From: Adiantum capillus-veneris
Taxonomy: Eukaryota > Streptophyta > Polypodiopsida > Polypodiales > Pteridaceae
NCBI GenBank assembly: GCA_014529385.2
Contig: CM043944.1
Location: 66,478,895 to 66,542,894 of the forward strand
Direction of reading: 5' to 3'
Length of the DNA: 64,000 nt
Shown one piece after another: positions 31,751 to 42,330 of this stretch. Below the pieces are notes generated by a model. It ran no database searches, was not told the DNA's origin, and was given only the letters and a program-made list of their open reading frames with translations. A program made the translations under genes and the position numbers. Position 1 is the first letter of the stretch; every line of letters starts with the position of its first letter.

Positions 31751-31908
31751 TATAATACATGGATAAGATGGGAAAAAACAAGCTAGTATATATAAACTAT
31801 TTATGGAATCTAGAATAGTGTCAGCTATATATAATACATGGATAAGATGGGAAAAAACAAGCTAGTATATATAAACTATTTATGGAATCTAGAATAGTGT
31901 CAGCTATA
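31751..31908. repeat. 79-bp perfect tandem duplication in the Ty3-A LTR
   Basis: Two adjacent copies, 31751-31829 and 31830-31908, start TATAATACATGGATAAG and appear identical. It lies in the U3 part, so it could have doubled a regulatory segment. The 5' LTR lacks this region, so its age relative to insertion is unknown. Confidence 0.95.
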
Positions 31909-32521
31909 TATAAATATAAAATGGAAAAAGATATATATGAAAATATAAGGAATCAAATGAGGGGACCCTCATTTGTTTTTATTGAAGTATATTTATTTAC
32001 AAGAGATAAGAAAAAATACCTCTAGGAAATAGGAGTTGAGTGAAAGGCAATGACTGATGGTGAAAGGTATTTTTGAGGTTTTTCCTTGGAGTGTATTCAC
32101 ACCAAAAATAAGAGAAGCTTGAATGAAATGATTTTTTATAGAATATATATGTAGAAAATATTATGTTAATGGTGAGTAAATATATATAGCATGTATAGAA
32201 AAATAACGCACACCTACGTGAAATATTTTAATAAATACCAAAATAATTATGAAAATTTCCTATATCTAGGCCCTATATACAATGAGATATTTACACACCA
32301 CTGGACCATAATATATTTTATTTTTTAATTTTATTTATTTATTTGGCTCAACTAGCCCAGTGACTAGCTAGCTGAGGGTTTTAAGAAGATATGGGAGAAT
32401 CCCCTAACTCACACACGCCTATGTACAATGAAAAGGTAAGAATAGCCACAGTGTTTAGGTGATTTTGGTAGGGTGAGTGAACTCACAATGGCAATTACGG
32501 AGAGCCGAAAAATGGATATCA

Positions 32522-32536
32522 TTATCCCTCCCCTAG
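32522..32536 (-). other. Polypurine tract of Ty3-A
   Basis: Minus strand CCTAGGGGAGGGATAA followed at once by TGATATCC, the LTR start. It resembles the tracts of Ty3-B and LTR-B' (purine run, then TAA, then TGA). Confidence 0.75.
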
Positions 32537-32549
32537 GATGATGGTATAT

Positions 32550-33850
32550 TCATGTACCATCATAGAGTATCTTTTTCAAAGAGAATGCTTCAGAGTCCTT
32601 GACGAGATCTTCATTGTTTGGCCCCTTAGCATTTTGGCTGGAGTTACACTCATGCTTCATGGAACAATACTTACATGAGATAGCTGCCTTTTGACAGATC
32701 TTTGGTAGATACTTTGGTAGAAGGCGACTCAAATAGGGATTCAAGCGATACCCGTTTACCTTCTTGGAGTGCTCTTTCCCATTCAAGTATGTAAGCTGAT
32801 AGTAACTTGAGTTGAAAGCCTTCTTAACTATGTATGGCCCCTGCCATCTAGTTTCAAAATTTGCATCAAAACTATTATCGAGTCGATTGTCATACCTTAG
32901 CACAAGATCTCCTTCATTGATGCCTTTGTCCTTCAGTTTCTTGTCAAGATTCTCCTTTGCCTGTGTAGCTTTCCTCTTGTAGCACTCATAGGCTGCTTCT
33001 CTTTTCTACTCAAGCTCCAACAATGTAAGAAGTTGATCCATCCAAACCTCTTGATCATCTTGTGCACCTCTGTCATGAAGCCGTATTGTTGGAATGTTAA
33101 GCTCGATAGGCTACAAAGCCTCTTGACCATAGACCAAGTGAAATGGCGTGAACTCTGTTGCCTCCCTATATGTGGTTCAATATGCCCACAAGGCATCATC
33201 CAAGAAGTCATCCCATAACTTTCTTTTGTTTTGCACCATCTTTCTAATGATGCCTACAAGTACCATTAGCCTTCTCCACCAAACCATTTGACTGTCCGTA
33301 GTATGGTGTGCTATGATGATGTAGAATGTGAAGCTCTCCACAAACTTCTGTGAGTAAACCTTTCTTGAACCATGGACCATTATCCGAAACAATATCTAGA
33401 GGTGTGCCAAATCTACAACAAATATTAGTGTAGACAAACCTGCTCACTGTTTCCCTATTTACCCTTGCCACACTTTGAGCCTCTACCCACCTAGTCATGT
33501 AGTCTACAGTCACTAGAATGTAGAGTTTACTATTCTTTGTTCTAAGCAGAGCACCCATAGCATCAATGCCCCATTTTTCAAAGGGTCCATTTGCAAGCAC
33601 TATTTGCCTTGGACCATGCACCAGCCTTCTATTTCCATTTACTTGACAATTGTGACAACTTTTACACCAATTTTGGACATCCACATGCAAGCTTGGCCAA
33701 ACATATCCCGCAAGCAAAATCTTTGTCACAGTTAATTCTTGGGCAAAATGACCACCACATGCCTCTTCATGCAAACCTTTTAGAATGGCTGGAATTTCCT
33801 CGATAGTTGGTACTCTTCTGCACACTTGATCCTTCTCTCTTTGGTAGAGG
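32550..33850 (-). pseudogene. Ty3-A integrase
   Basis: Two long minus-strand frames with a shift between them. Residues from 33825 give the zinc-binding part (HEEACGGHFAQELTVTKIL, then CKSCHNCQ: H-x-H and C-x2-C complete). The core follows with KWGIDAMGAL, LVTVDYMTRW, DIVSDNGPWF and YGQSNGLVEKANG; first and second Asp and the Glu are all present. After a frameshift near 33240-33210, the C-terminal part from 32903 reads RYDNRLDNSF, RWQGPYIVKKAF and NGYRLNPYL. The protein ends at 32550, only 14 bases before the polypurine tract. No chromodomain is seen. Confidence 0.85.
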
Positions 33851-34366
33851 GATCCTTCTGAAGAGATAAAAAATTAACTTCTTCATGAATCTCATCTTCT
33901 GAGATTTTGTGAAGTCTTGTGGAAACTCGCTCTCCAAAATGTAGCCAATAATGGAAGCCAAGGACTCCAATCCCTGGTATCTTAGTTGCTTGACATTTGT
34001 TGTCACCATGATGACCTGCACTTCTTTCTCAACACATGTAACTGCTTGTTGTGCAAGTAAATCGGCATCTTCATTTTGTTTCCTAGGAATATGATATAGT
34101 TGCACTTCTTCAAACTGATTAAATAACCTACGAATGGCATGAACTTTTGTCCTGAGGCTTTCATTCTTGCATGCCCAAATGCCTAAGATTTGCTTCACAA
34201 CAATGAAGAGTGCATCCCCCTTTACCATGAGACGTTGTATACCTTGACTAATGCACATCTTCAAACCATGAAGTAGAGTGTCATATTCTGCTTCATTGTT
34301 GCTAGTTGAACCTGGTAGATTGACCTTCTCTTTCATGACTACCTCTCCACTTGGGTTGAACAACAC
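33767..34366 (-). pseudogene. Ty3-A RNase H, second-type (aRH-like)
   Basis: A 199-codon minus-strand frame reads GSTSNNEAEYDTLLHGLKMC, then VKGDALFIVVKQILG and YHIPRKQNEDADLLAQQA. The S-N-N-E-A-E-Y block with its catalytic Glu, the Asp after V-K-G and the final N-x-D-A-D pattern match the aRH-like RNase H domain that Tat-lineage plant elements carry in addition to the normal one. The first Asp strand lies upstream in a broken frame (near 34370-34390). This domain is the main reason for placing Ty3-A near the Tat lineage. Confidence 0.7.
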
Positions 34367-34599
34367 TAGCCCTCCCCCTCCTTCTCATGTACCCTATAAG
34401 TGAGAATCCCTGCCAATTATGCACATCTTCTATCTTGAAAAAGTATTGAAACTCTTGCTACTCCCTAATCCACTTAGAGATTCTAGTACTAAGATTCATT
34501 TGAGATGACACCCAAGGGAACAAATTTTTTGCACACAGTGAGAATTACAAAAGGTTTTGGTAGCAAGTAGGATCTAAACTTTCTCACCGCACACATGAG

Positions 34600-35727
34600 A
34601 AAAAACATCATGAGTTCAGCCTCTCTCCAAAGCATTCATGGCCCTACTAGCAAAGTAGATAGGTTGCATCCTGGTACTCTGGGGATCTTATTGTAGCAAA
34701 ACAGCCCCAGTTGTTTCTTTCCCAACACTAGAGCTAACAAAGAATGTATACTCCCAACAAGGAGGCATAACTGTTGGTAGCTCTGACAGAATGACTTTGA
34801 TGTTACAAAAATATTCTGCAAGCTCATAAGACCAAACAAACTCAACTTGTTGTGTCAACTTTTGCAAAGGGTGAAGTAACTCTGAGGCTAAGTGAATGAA
34901 GCATGACATATACTTCACCTTTTGAATGAATGAGATGACCTCTTTAAGACTGTTTGGTGACGGTAGCTCAATAAGAGCCTTTGCCTTTGAAGGATCCTTC
35001 TCAATACATTTATAGGAAACCTTGTGACCAAGCAAGATCACTTCATCCTCACCTATGTGGCACTTGTCGGGGTTGAGTTGACCTCCCATGTCATAGAGCT
35101 TCTTCAAACCTTCTTCTACCCTTTGTAGATGTAATGATTTTGAGCTATAAATGCAGAAATCATCTATGAGCACCCTAATTGACTTTCTAAAGAATGCTTA
35201 AAACACCATGTTCATGAAACGTTGGAAAGTTGCAGGAGAATTTGTCAGGCCAAATGGCATGACTCTAAAAGCATAACAACCCCAAGGAGTGATGAAGGTG
35301 GTTTTCAATGGATCCTCCAATGCATTACCTATTTGAAAGTAACCTGAGTAGCCATCACATATAGTGTACTTCTCATGACCAGCTACCTCATTTAGTATCT
35401 CATCCTGATATGGGAGGGGAAAGTGATCTCTTTTTGTTGCCTCATTTAGTGGACGGTAATCCACACACACCCTCCACTTGCCATTTTTCTTGGGAGTGAC
35501 AATAACGGGAGAGACCCACTCCGAATTATCACTGGATAAATAAAACCTGTTGCTATAATCTTTCTTACCTCCTTAAGTAAATCCTGCTCGTTGATGACTC
35601 CTAGCCTTCGTAGCTTTTGAGATTTAGGTTTGGCCTCTGGCTTTAGCTCAATCTTGTGTTGAACATCATCTACTCCACGCACGTCGGTGTAATCTTTAGC
35701 AAAAATCTTAGGAAATTTCTTTAACAC
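34600..35727 (-). pseudogene. Ty3-A reverse transcriptase and first RNase H strand region
   Basis: Minus-strand pieces: 35727-35446 gives KFPKIFAKDYTDV and HKIELKPEAKPK, the RT start. Bases 35470-35198 give CVDYRPLNEATKRDHFPLP, CDGYSGYFQI (first catalytic Asp) and VMPFGLTNSPATFQR. Bases 35173-34688 give MLIDDFCIYSS (Asp pair), LNPDKCHIG, LLGHKVSY and the thumb, then FFVSSSVGKETTGAVLLQ, which corresponds to the first strand of the normal RNase H with its catalytic Asp replaced by Ser. Stops and two frame changes make it inactive. Confidence 0.82.
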
Positions 35728-36330
35728 ACCTTTGAACTCCTCTCTTTCATCCTTTTAAGTGTTGTAGCCAACATACCTTCTAACATTCCTTCATCTTCCA
35801 CATTTTGGTTCTCTTGGGAACCTACCTCCTCCAAACCTTGACAAGAGGTCTCTTGGTTGGTTGGCTTAAACCATACCCCCATGACTTCGATGGAAGACTC
35901 CTCTTCAGTACTGCCGCTACTTTCTTCTTCTGAAGTGTTATCGGTCCAATCTTCTTCCATCTCACTTTGAGATGATTCTTCATGGAGATCCTCTTGGCGC
36001 TGCTCCTTCATGTCAAAGACAACCTTCTTATGATTGTCATTCCTACAAATTAATTTCCCAGTCTCCCAATCCTGCAAAGCTTGCATTTTCATTAACCATG
36101 GTCTTCCAAGGATAAATGGATAGCCACTTCCCTTGGTCGACATAACATAAAAATCCATCGCCTTCTTAATGCCAAAGGCCTCCACAAAAAACATTTTTAT
36201 AAATGCCTACACACCTAGCCTTGCTATTGTTTTCCATCTTGACTTTGATTTCAAGTGTCTCATGGATGTGCATGCCTAGTCTTGGCATGAGTCCCTCTGT
36301 CATGATGCAAATTTATGCACCCCCATCCAC
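35728..36330 (-). pseudogene. Ty3-A protease
   Basis: The active-site loop is LVDGGA at 36330-36313, an Asp-Gly-Gly instead of Asp-Thr/Ser-Gly, followed at once by a stop. After a shift, the frame 36194-35721 reads FFVEAFGIKKAMDFYVM and FILGRPWLMKMQALQDW, the flap and the second signature of retropepsins. The C-terminal 80 residues are acidic (EESSGSTEEESS) and lead into the RT. Ty3-B has the same D-G-G-A form, so this is likely a family feature, not a mutation. Confidence 0.7.
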
Positions 36331-37701
36331 TAGACCTTTTCTAACCAATATTCCTTTGATGTAACAGTCTAGCACCGGTGTAATGTCCTCATTCATTTCA
36401 GCTTGTGCAATTTTTACAACAGGCACACTCTCTTTTACCTTTCTCCTAGTGCTAACTACCCATGTTAAATCCCTCCTAGCTTGTGGACATAATGCAAAAA
36501 ATTGAGGCCATGAGATATCAGGACCCTTACCTCTCATATCTTCCAACAAGTTGTACGGAGCCATACCATGTCCAAGAGGGAAGTCTTGGAGGTTGATACG
36601 ACGTCGAGTCCTCTTGGTTTCCTTGGTCTCCTTTGCCTTCTTTTCTTGTTCATGATCACTTTGTGACGTGACTCCTTCTCTCTCCCTACCTTTTCCACGG
36701 CCATGCTTAATGCCATTTTCTTCCATGTCCACCGCATTGGAGTTTGTCACCTCTACCACATGCACATTTTGGTCTGGCAAAGGTGGAACTCCTTACACTC
36801 CTCGTGGAGGTGGTCTTGCTCCATTTGGCCTTTGTAGAAGCCGTGGTTGTTGACTAGTTCCTTCACCTACATTCATCACTGGGTAATTCAAGTTAGGTCT
36901 CTCTGGCTCCCCATGAGGCCAAGGACAAATATACATTCCATGTCCAGACTCTCCGCAATTCCAACATTGAAAGACTCTCCTAGGTCATGGATTTCGCTCT
37001 TTAGCCTTCTTTGCTTGTCCCTTTGGACCTACAGCTTGTGCAAGATGGATTGACAAGTTGCTTAAGGATTCATTTAACTTTTCAATTATCGCCGATGTTA
37101 CCTTAGGAATCTCTCTAGATGTTGATGGTTGCAATTTTTCCTTAGGTCTAGGACCCTCTATTGGAACTTCTCCCCTTAGGCACTTGAGTTTTCTATACTT
37201 CTCAATATCCCTAGTTTTAGCTGCATCAAAGGTAGCAGCTGCACCCACCTCAACTTTTATCTTGAGTGTTGGAAAGAGACCGGCTATGAACCTCTTCTTC
37301 TTTAGGAACTTTGCACCATCACCAAGGTTACAAAACTTTTTCACCCATACAACCCAAAGACGTATAAACTCTTGTTTATACATATAGTAGTTATCTAAGT
37401 CTTTTTATTTGTGAGAAACAATGTCTTCCCATAGCTTTTGAGTGTTTTGGGGATCAAAGAAGTATCTCTTGAAATGATTCACAACTTCCATGTAATTACC
37501 CTTAACTTCCTCACGCAAAGAGTCAAACCAAGTGCTAGCATCTTTCCTAAGGACCACCTCAAACATTTCTACATGTTCTTGATCAGTTACTATCCTCTTG
37601 ATACGGCAAGACATCTTGAAATTTGTTAAAATAAATTCTGCATCCTCTCTAGGCTCTCCAAAGAAAAGAGGATATCCGGACATTTGGCGTTGGGCCTCCA
37701 T
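36313..37701 (-). pseudogene. Ty3-A Gag
   Basis: From ATG 37701 the minus strand encodes the capsid-like Gag domain (FFGEPREDAEFILTNFKMSC, DASTWFDSLREEV), then, after a stop and in other frames, QEFIRLWVVWVKKFC and FIAGLFPTLKIKVE. The nucleocapsid zinc knuckle CWNCGESGHGMYIC (36966-36924) is a perfect C-x2-C-x4-H-x4-C. A basic linker and a block with DFPLGHGMAPYNLLEDM and GPDISWPQFFAL follow, shared with Ty3-B, and lead to the protease. At least two frame interruptions. Confidence 0.8.
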
Positions 37702-38294
37702 GAATCAGTTTCAAAGTGACAACACGTTTTTGTTTTTCTTTCTTAAAAAGATTTACACAATAATATTTTCTAAAGCAATCTATTCTACAACAAAATAAAA
37801 ATATTCACATCAAATGACCTATGATAATCAATAAGAGGCAAGATGACAGGATTTGGTGACGCAAGAATTTCTCCTACTCTTTGGGCACCAAACATAAACA
37901 CCATAAGTTGTTGAAAATGGATTTTTCTACTAATTGCAATGTTTATTCTAATGTGTGCAGTGAAATGGAAGGGGAAAACCTCTATTCCTGGGCCATTATC
38001 CATTGTCTATGCATTTTCTAATGCTTAAAACAAAAAAAAAATATAGACGTCTAAACTCACATTGTACCTAATGAGAGGCAAAATAAAACGATTTACTAAA
38101 GCGTTTATCTCGGCCAACCTAAGAGGACCTAAAATTCTACGAATTACACGTTGAAATTGAAACTTAGAACTAACAATTATGTGTACCTTTTTCCTTGCAA
38201 TGGGAATGAAAGGATCATACAAATTCTCGTTATTCATGCAAACTACTTGACTATGCAAAAGATTGATCCTACACAAAAATACACAAGCCTTCCT
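37702..38294 (-). other. Ty3-A 5' untranslated leader
   Basis: Minus-strand sequence between primer site and Gag ATG. Two short minus-strand frames (38003-37785 and 38357-38025) share the pattern 'P-L-I-x-Y...S-L/F-D-V-x-I-F', which points to a degenerate internal repeat of some 240 bases in the leader (GAGGCAA(G/A)AT(G/A)A near 37832 and 38073). Confidence 0.5.
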
Positions 38295-38311
38295 CCGTGG
38301 GGACACCAAAT
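38295..38311 (-). other. Primer binding site of Ty3-A
   Basis: Minus strand TTGGTGTCCCCACGGA, one or two bases after the LTR end (..GGCTCA). Begins TGGTG like the primer sites of LTR-B' and LTR-B. The priming tRNA was not identified. Confidence 0.6.
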
Positions 38312-38312
38312 T

Positions 38313-39132
38313 TGAGCCGGTCCGGGGCCGGCAAAAAGAGAGGCGACCTCTAAACACCCTGCAAGGCTCCCGTGTTGCTCAATTGCGACTGGGGCAACCA
38401 CAAGCACAACACAACAACAAACCCAAATCAACCAGAGAGAACTAGAGAAAAGGGAAGAGAGAGAGAGGAATAGATCTTGCATAATGGAGATGGCTCGTTA
38501 TGATGCTATCATAGATCTTGTACATAACTAACTCAATGCTTAGTTAATGCTAAACATTTCCAACACACTCACACTGTCTTAGGGTGTGGGAGACCTCTCA
38601 CCACAATACCCTCTTACAATGGACACAAAATTAACAATGAAAAACAAAGTAAAACACTCTCTAAAACAAGATCAAACGATAGAAACTCAAAATATACAAG
38701 TCACCTTGAATTCACTAAACCGTACCTCACAAGTAGAAGGATGAAGATTTGAACGTCGAATCATGCCTTTGATCCACCAAACCTCAATTAACTAATGATG
38801 GAGGAATATAAACAATAGTGGTTTTGAGATTTTGAACTCACGCTCTCTCACTTGCAATGTGTAGCTTGAAAGATTCTCTCACACCAAGAGTGAAGCTCAC
38901 AAAGTGGTTGCTACGCGTAAGTCTCTCCTCACGCATAGAGTGTTGGGGTGTTGTGTGATATATTGCAGGTTGTTTTATAAGAAGGAGAGGGGCCTATTTA
39001 TAGGTTGGAGACCCTCATTAAGATTATTTAAAAATCCTAAATTACAAGCTAACAAATCAGGATTATAATTTCTTTTTAATATCAAAACATTGCGGGCCTT
39101 CTTTATTTGCTTGAGTCATGGATGTGGGATTA
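38313..39132 (-). repeat. 5' LTR of Ty3-A, truncated
   Basis: Starts TGAGCCGGTCCGGGG and aligns with 29804-30778 of the 3' LTR, including the TATA box at 38995-39002. Similarity ends at GGATGTGGG (39128). The remaining ~1.74 kb of U3 is missing and Ty3-C sequence begins. Confidence 0.85.
38995..39002 (-). promoter_or_regulatory. TATA box of the Ty3-A 5' LTR
   Basis: Minus strand TATAAATA in the same context (AACCTATAAATAGGCC) as in the 3' LTR. Confidence 0.6.
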
Positions 39133-39262
39133 AATATCTGTAATTCCCATAGTCGTTCATCTAGTTCTAGAGTGTTGATGGGAATAGGTATTTGTTAAGC
39201 ATGAGAGCAGCTTTCCTTTTGAGTACTTGAAGCCGAGCTTCCTCTTGGGCTTCATCAATAAC

Positions 39263-40440
39263 CTACTGTTGTTTTATCTTTCTTTGCTTTTTTGCATGTA
39301 TCTTTTCTAGCAATTCATTGGTTAGTGGAAAATTATACTTCTTTAAACGACATCCACTAATCCAATTAGCGATTGGCTCACCATCTAGAATGGACAACTT
39401 AACTGCTTCACTTGGAGATACATCTTCAATGATAAACGGTTCGTTTTCTTTTTTCTTAAATTTGGGAATGTGTTGCTTAAAGGAATAGACTAAAACTAAG
39501 TCCCCTTTTCTAAATATTTTTGTAACTAGATGGGAATCAAAAAGCTGGTTTTGTTTTCTCTTTTGTGCATGAATGTGAGCTACAGCAGCTAGCCTTTGAT
39601 CATCAAGATTTTCTAAATCTTCAAGTCTTTCAGACAATTCATGTCCAGTCCACTCAAGATCCTTAGCTACCTCTAGTGTCGGCAATAGAAATTCTATTGG
39701 CAGTATGGAATCAAGACCATAAACAAGGTTAAAGGGTGTAGCATTGAAAGCTGTCTTGAATGAAACTCTATAAGCCCATAGAGTGGCATGGATATTTATT
39801 TCCCAATCTGTCTGTCCTGAACTAGACACTTTAGTCAATATCAAGCTAAGAATTTTATTTGTATGCTCAACTTGTCCATTTTCTTGTGGATGATAAGAAG
39901 CTGACTTGCTATGGATGACCATAAATTAATAAATTCCCCTATCATTGACAATTTCTATTGGAAGTCCAAATATTGTGAACACTTTCTCATACAAGAATAC
40001 GGTTGTGGTTCTGGCATCAGTCTTTTGAGTTGCTTTAGCCTCTGACCACTTGGTCAAATAGTCCATATCTACAATGATACATGAGCTTGGGTTCTATAAG
40101 CAAGTGGTTGTATTGGTCCAAAAAAGTCTATACCCCATTTTGCAAAAGCTCTAGCCCCCATGATTGGTCCTAAAGGCATGCTATCTACACGGGTTGGCAT
40201 TTTTGCTCGTTGACATGCATCACACCTTCAAACAGATTCCTTGGTATCTGCAAAAAGTGTTGGTCACCATAAGATTTCATGCCATTAAGATTTCTCTTGT
40301 GGTGGTTTCACTAGAAAAGTGACCTCCAGCTAATCCAGCATGTGCTTGTTCTATAACGGGAATATATTCGTCTTCATTTACACAAAGATGCAGATGTTGA
40401 TATTTTTCTTCTTTGATATAACAGGTTTTCAATAAGAGCA
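39263..40440 (-). pseudogene. Ty3-C integrase
   Basis: The well-kept part is a 219-codon minus-strand frame (39922-39263): YHPQENGQVEHTNKILSLIL (end of the catalytic core with the Glu), LWAYRVSFKTAFNATPF, LVYGLDSILPIEF and FRKGDLVLVYS. It ends GCRLKKYNFPLTNELLE. Upstream, 39925-40440 holds the zinc-binding part and the first two catalytic Asp in broken frames (C-D-A-C-Q-R-A-K block near 40205; IVDMDYLTKWSEA near 40050). The C-terminal Lys-rich tail (HAKKQRKIKQQ) closes the protein. Role when intact: DNA insertion. Confidence 0.78.
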
Positions 40441-40920
40441 TAGTCTCTTACTTCAATTTCAATTTCTCTTTGGCGGCGTTTACTCATATCCTCAGGAAAT
40501 GTTCGGCTTGATAAGTAAGTAACTAGATAGTTTTGCCATACTCTCGAGCTTGGGTTTTTTTTTTTCCAGCATCTTTTGAGTAATTCTTACCAGATTTTGA
40601 TAAGCTTTAAGCTTAGCTGCTTCCATATCTAGAGAAGGATAGTTTTTCCATTTGTTTTCCATGGTTTGGCCTGCTTTAAGTCGCGCTTGGTAAGCTTTCA
40701 AGGCTGCATTGATTGGCTCAAAAATTTTGTCTACCAAAATTGATCCTCCAAATTTCACTGTGGTTTCCTTGATTTCACTATGGTTTCTTTCACTTTTTCC
40801 TGGAATAGTTTCTTTGAGTTCTCCTCGATTTCAGCTCTTTTTTTTGTTTTCTCATCTCATACCTTTTGCTTCTGCTTCTTTTGGTCTTTTGAGAGGAAAT
40901 TTAAATATTCTCTGAATCAT
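40440..40920 (-). pseudogene. Ty3-C RNase H-integrase linker after an RT deletion
   Basis: Reading from 40758 on the minus strand: a Lys/Ala-rich helical stretch (AALKAYQARLKAGQTMENKW), then FPEDMSKRRQREIEI and YALIENLLY. The last two blocks match the segment that leads from RNase H into integrase in plant Ty3 elements. No RT or RNase H catalytic motif exists between this point and the zinc knuckle at 41107. Confidence 0.5.
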
Positions 40921-41062
40921 TAGAGGAGTTATGTTTCTTTTTCTTAGCATGGGCTCTGGTGATAACCTTGATTGGAACAAAAGGTTCACTCTCAGATGAG
41001 GTACTAGGCATCACTTGGACTATGTTCACTACTACTTTACCCTTCTTTATAGGATTTTTTGG

Positions 41063-41107
41063 ACAATATTCAGGGAAGTGTCATCCCTTTTTACAACATT
41101 GCTTACA
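41063..41107 (-). pseudogene. Ty3-C Gag zinc knuckle, with a stop in it
   Basis: Minus strand reads FCKQCCKKG, a stop codon, then HFPEYC. Apart from the stop this is a C-x2-C...H-x4-C knuckle, one residue longer than usual in the middle. Confidence 0.6.
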
Positions 41108-41320
41108 AAAATCTTGAATTGGCTTAAGGTTCTTGTCAGGCTCTGGGCATTTATTTTTCTAATGATCATCTGCACCATAGTTATGAGAGTTCTCAATTCT
41201 TGGCTTAATCATGGGTCTTACCATTGGAGGTCTAATGCCTTGATTAACTACATACATCGGTGCAAGTTATGATGTAGGGTAAGTCACATGTTCTTCCATT
41301 GGTGATGGATGTGAATTATA

Positions 41321-42330
41321 CTAATCTCCTTCTACCATTACGATAGATGGACTAGGCTCAACATAGGGTGTAACAATCACTAGTGCTTGTTCATCTATGA
41401 CTCCCTCTGAATGCATGTATTTTACAGGTACTGCATTATGTCGAGGATATGGAGGTTGTTGACCCAACACGGTTTGAGGTCTTTCCATACCCATTAGTGG
41501 TCTTTGAGCTTGGGACATATTAGGTTGATATTTGTACACGGGTTGTCCTTGTGTCCTCATAGGTACACATTCCCATCCTACTTTGATCGGTAATATCACT
41601 CATTGGTCTCATGGTTGGTCCATTTACCCTCGATTGCACACCATTTTTGTGGCCTAATTGGTTGTCCATGTTGAGGTACCCCTTTGGGTTGGTCCCCTCA
41701 TAGGTGCTTTTTGCATGTTATTCATCATTTCATTCATCCTTTTGAGCATGTATTCTATCGCTATAAGTGGTGCTCCAATAGCCATTCCCACTTTTGTTGG
41801 TTTGGTGGATGTTGTTTTCTTGCTTAGATTATCCTTAGGAACATCTTCTTCATTGAAAAGATCACAATTGTCTCCTAAGTCAATAGCATTTGACACACAC
41901 TCTTCTAGGGTAATATGTTTCCTGCTATACAATATAGAATGAAGTTCTTTGTTTAGCAGTCCCTCTAGAACAATGATACTAGTCTTTCTTCTGTAGGTAT
42001 TTCTAGTTATGGGCATCTTGTAATGTATTGTTTCATTCAAGCTGCACAATCCCTAAAAGAATCACCTTGTTTTTTTTTGAAGCTATAGATTTGAGCTACC
42101 GTATTATGTTTGATTCCCTTTTTGGAACATGCACCTACAAATCCTTGAGCTAATCTATTTAAGTCCACGATTGACCTTGGTGGAATGTTTTGGAACCATG
42201 TCAGTGCTTTTCCTTCTAATGTCATTCCAAATCCCTTGAATTGAGTATGGAAATCAAATATGCGTTTCGCTCTTAGCACCTGTTTAAATCTTGCTAAGTG
42301 GTCATATGGATCCCCATATCCACTTTATTT
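41321..42330 (-). pseudogene. Ty3-C Gag, capsid-like domain
   Basis: Two minus-strand frames: 42279-42037 (KRIFDFHTQFKGFGMTLEGK, LTWFQNIPPRSI, SFKKKQGDSFRDC) and 42049-41654 (LNETIHYKMPI, RKHITLEECVSNAIDL). This is the Gag domain of Ty3 elements, where 'A-x-x-W-F' and 'Q-x-x-x-E-S/D-x-x-x-F' are typical. A Pro/Gln-rich tail at 41599-41321 leads to the zinc knuckle. Confidence 0.75.

Larger units (their letters stand above)
29804..32521 (-). repeat. 3' LTR of Ty3-A (2718 bp)
   Basis: Plus-strand ends TGAGGCGGTCCGGGG at 29804 and GGATATCA at 32521. The left 975 bases align with the partial 5' LTR at 38313-39132, which lacks a ~120-base block (near 29925-30045) and a 22-base block. A TATA box lies at 30641-30648 and a 79-bp tandem duplication at 31751-31908. 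Short reading frames in it have no coding resemblance. Confidence 0.8.
29804..39132 (-). mobile_element. Ty3-A: near-complete Ty3 retrotransposon (Tat-like)
   Basis: Minus-strand element with, from its 5' end: partial 5' LTR (39132-38313), primer site, gag with a perfect zinc knuckle, protease, RT, RNase H, integrase, polypurine tract and a 2.7-kb 3' LTR. The 5' LTR keeps only about 820 bases; the U3 part that should lie to the right is replaced by Ty3-C sequence, so no target duplication can be expected. Reading frames contain several stops and shifts. The lineage is inferred from the separate aRH-like RNase H and the integrase type. Confidence 0.85.
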
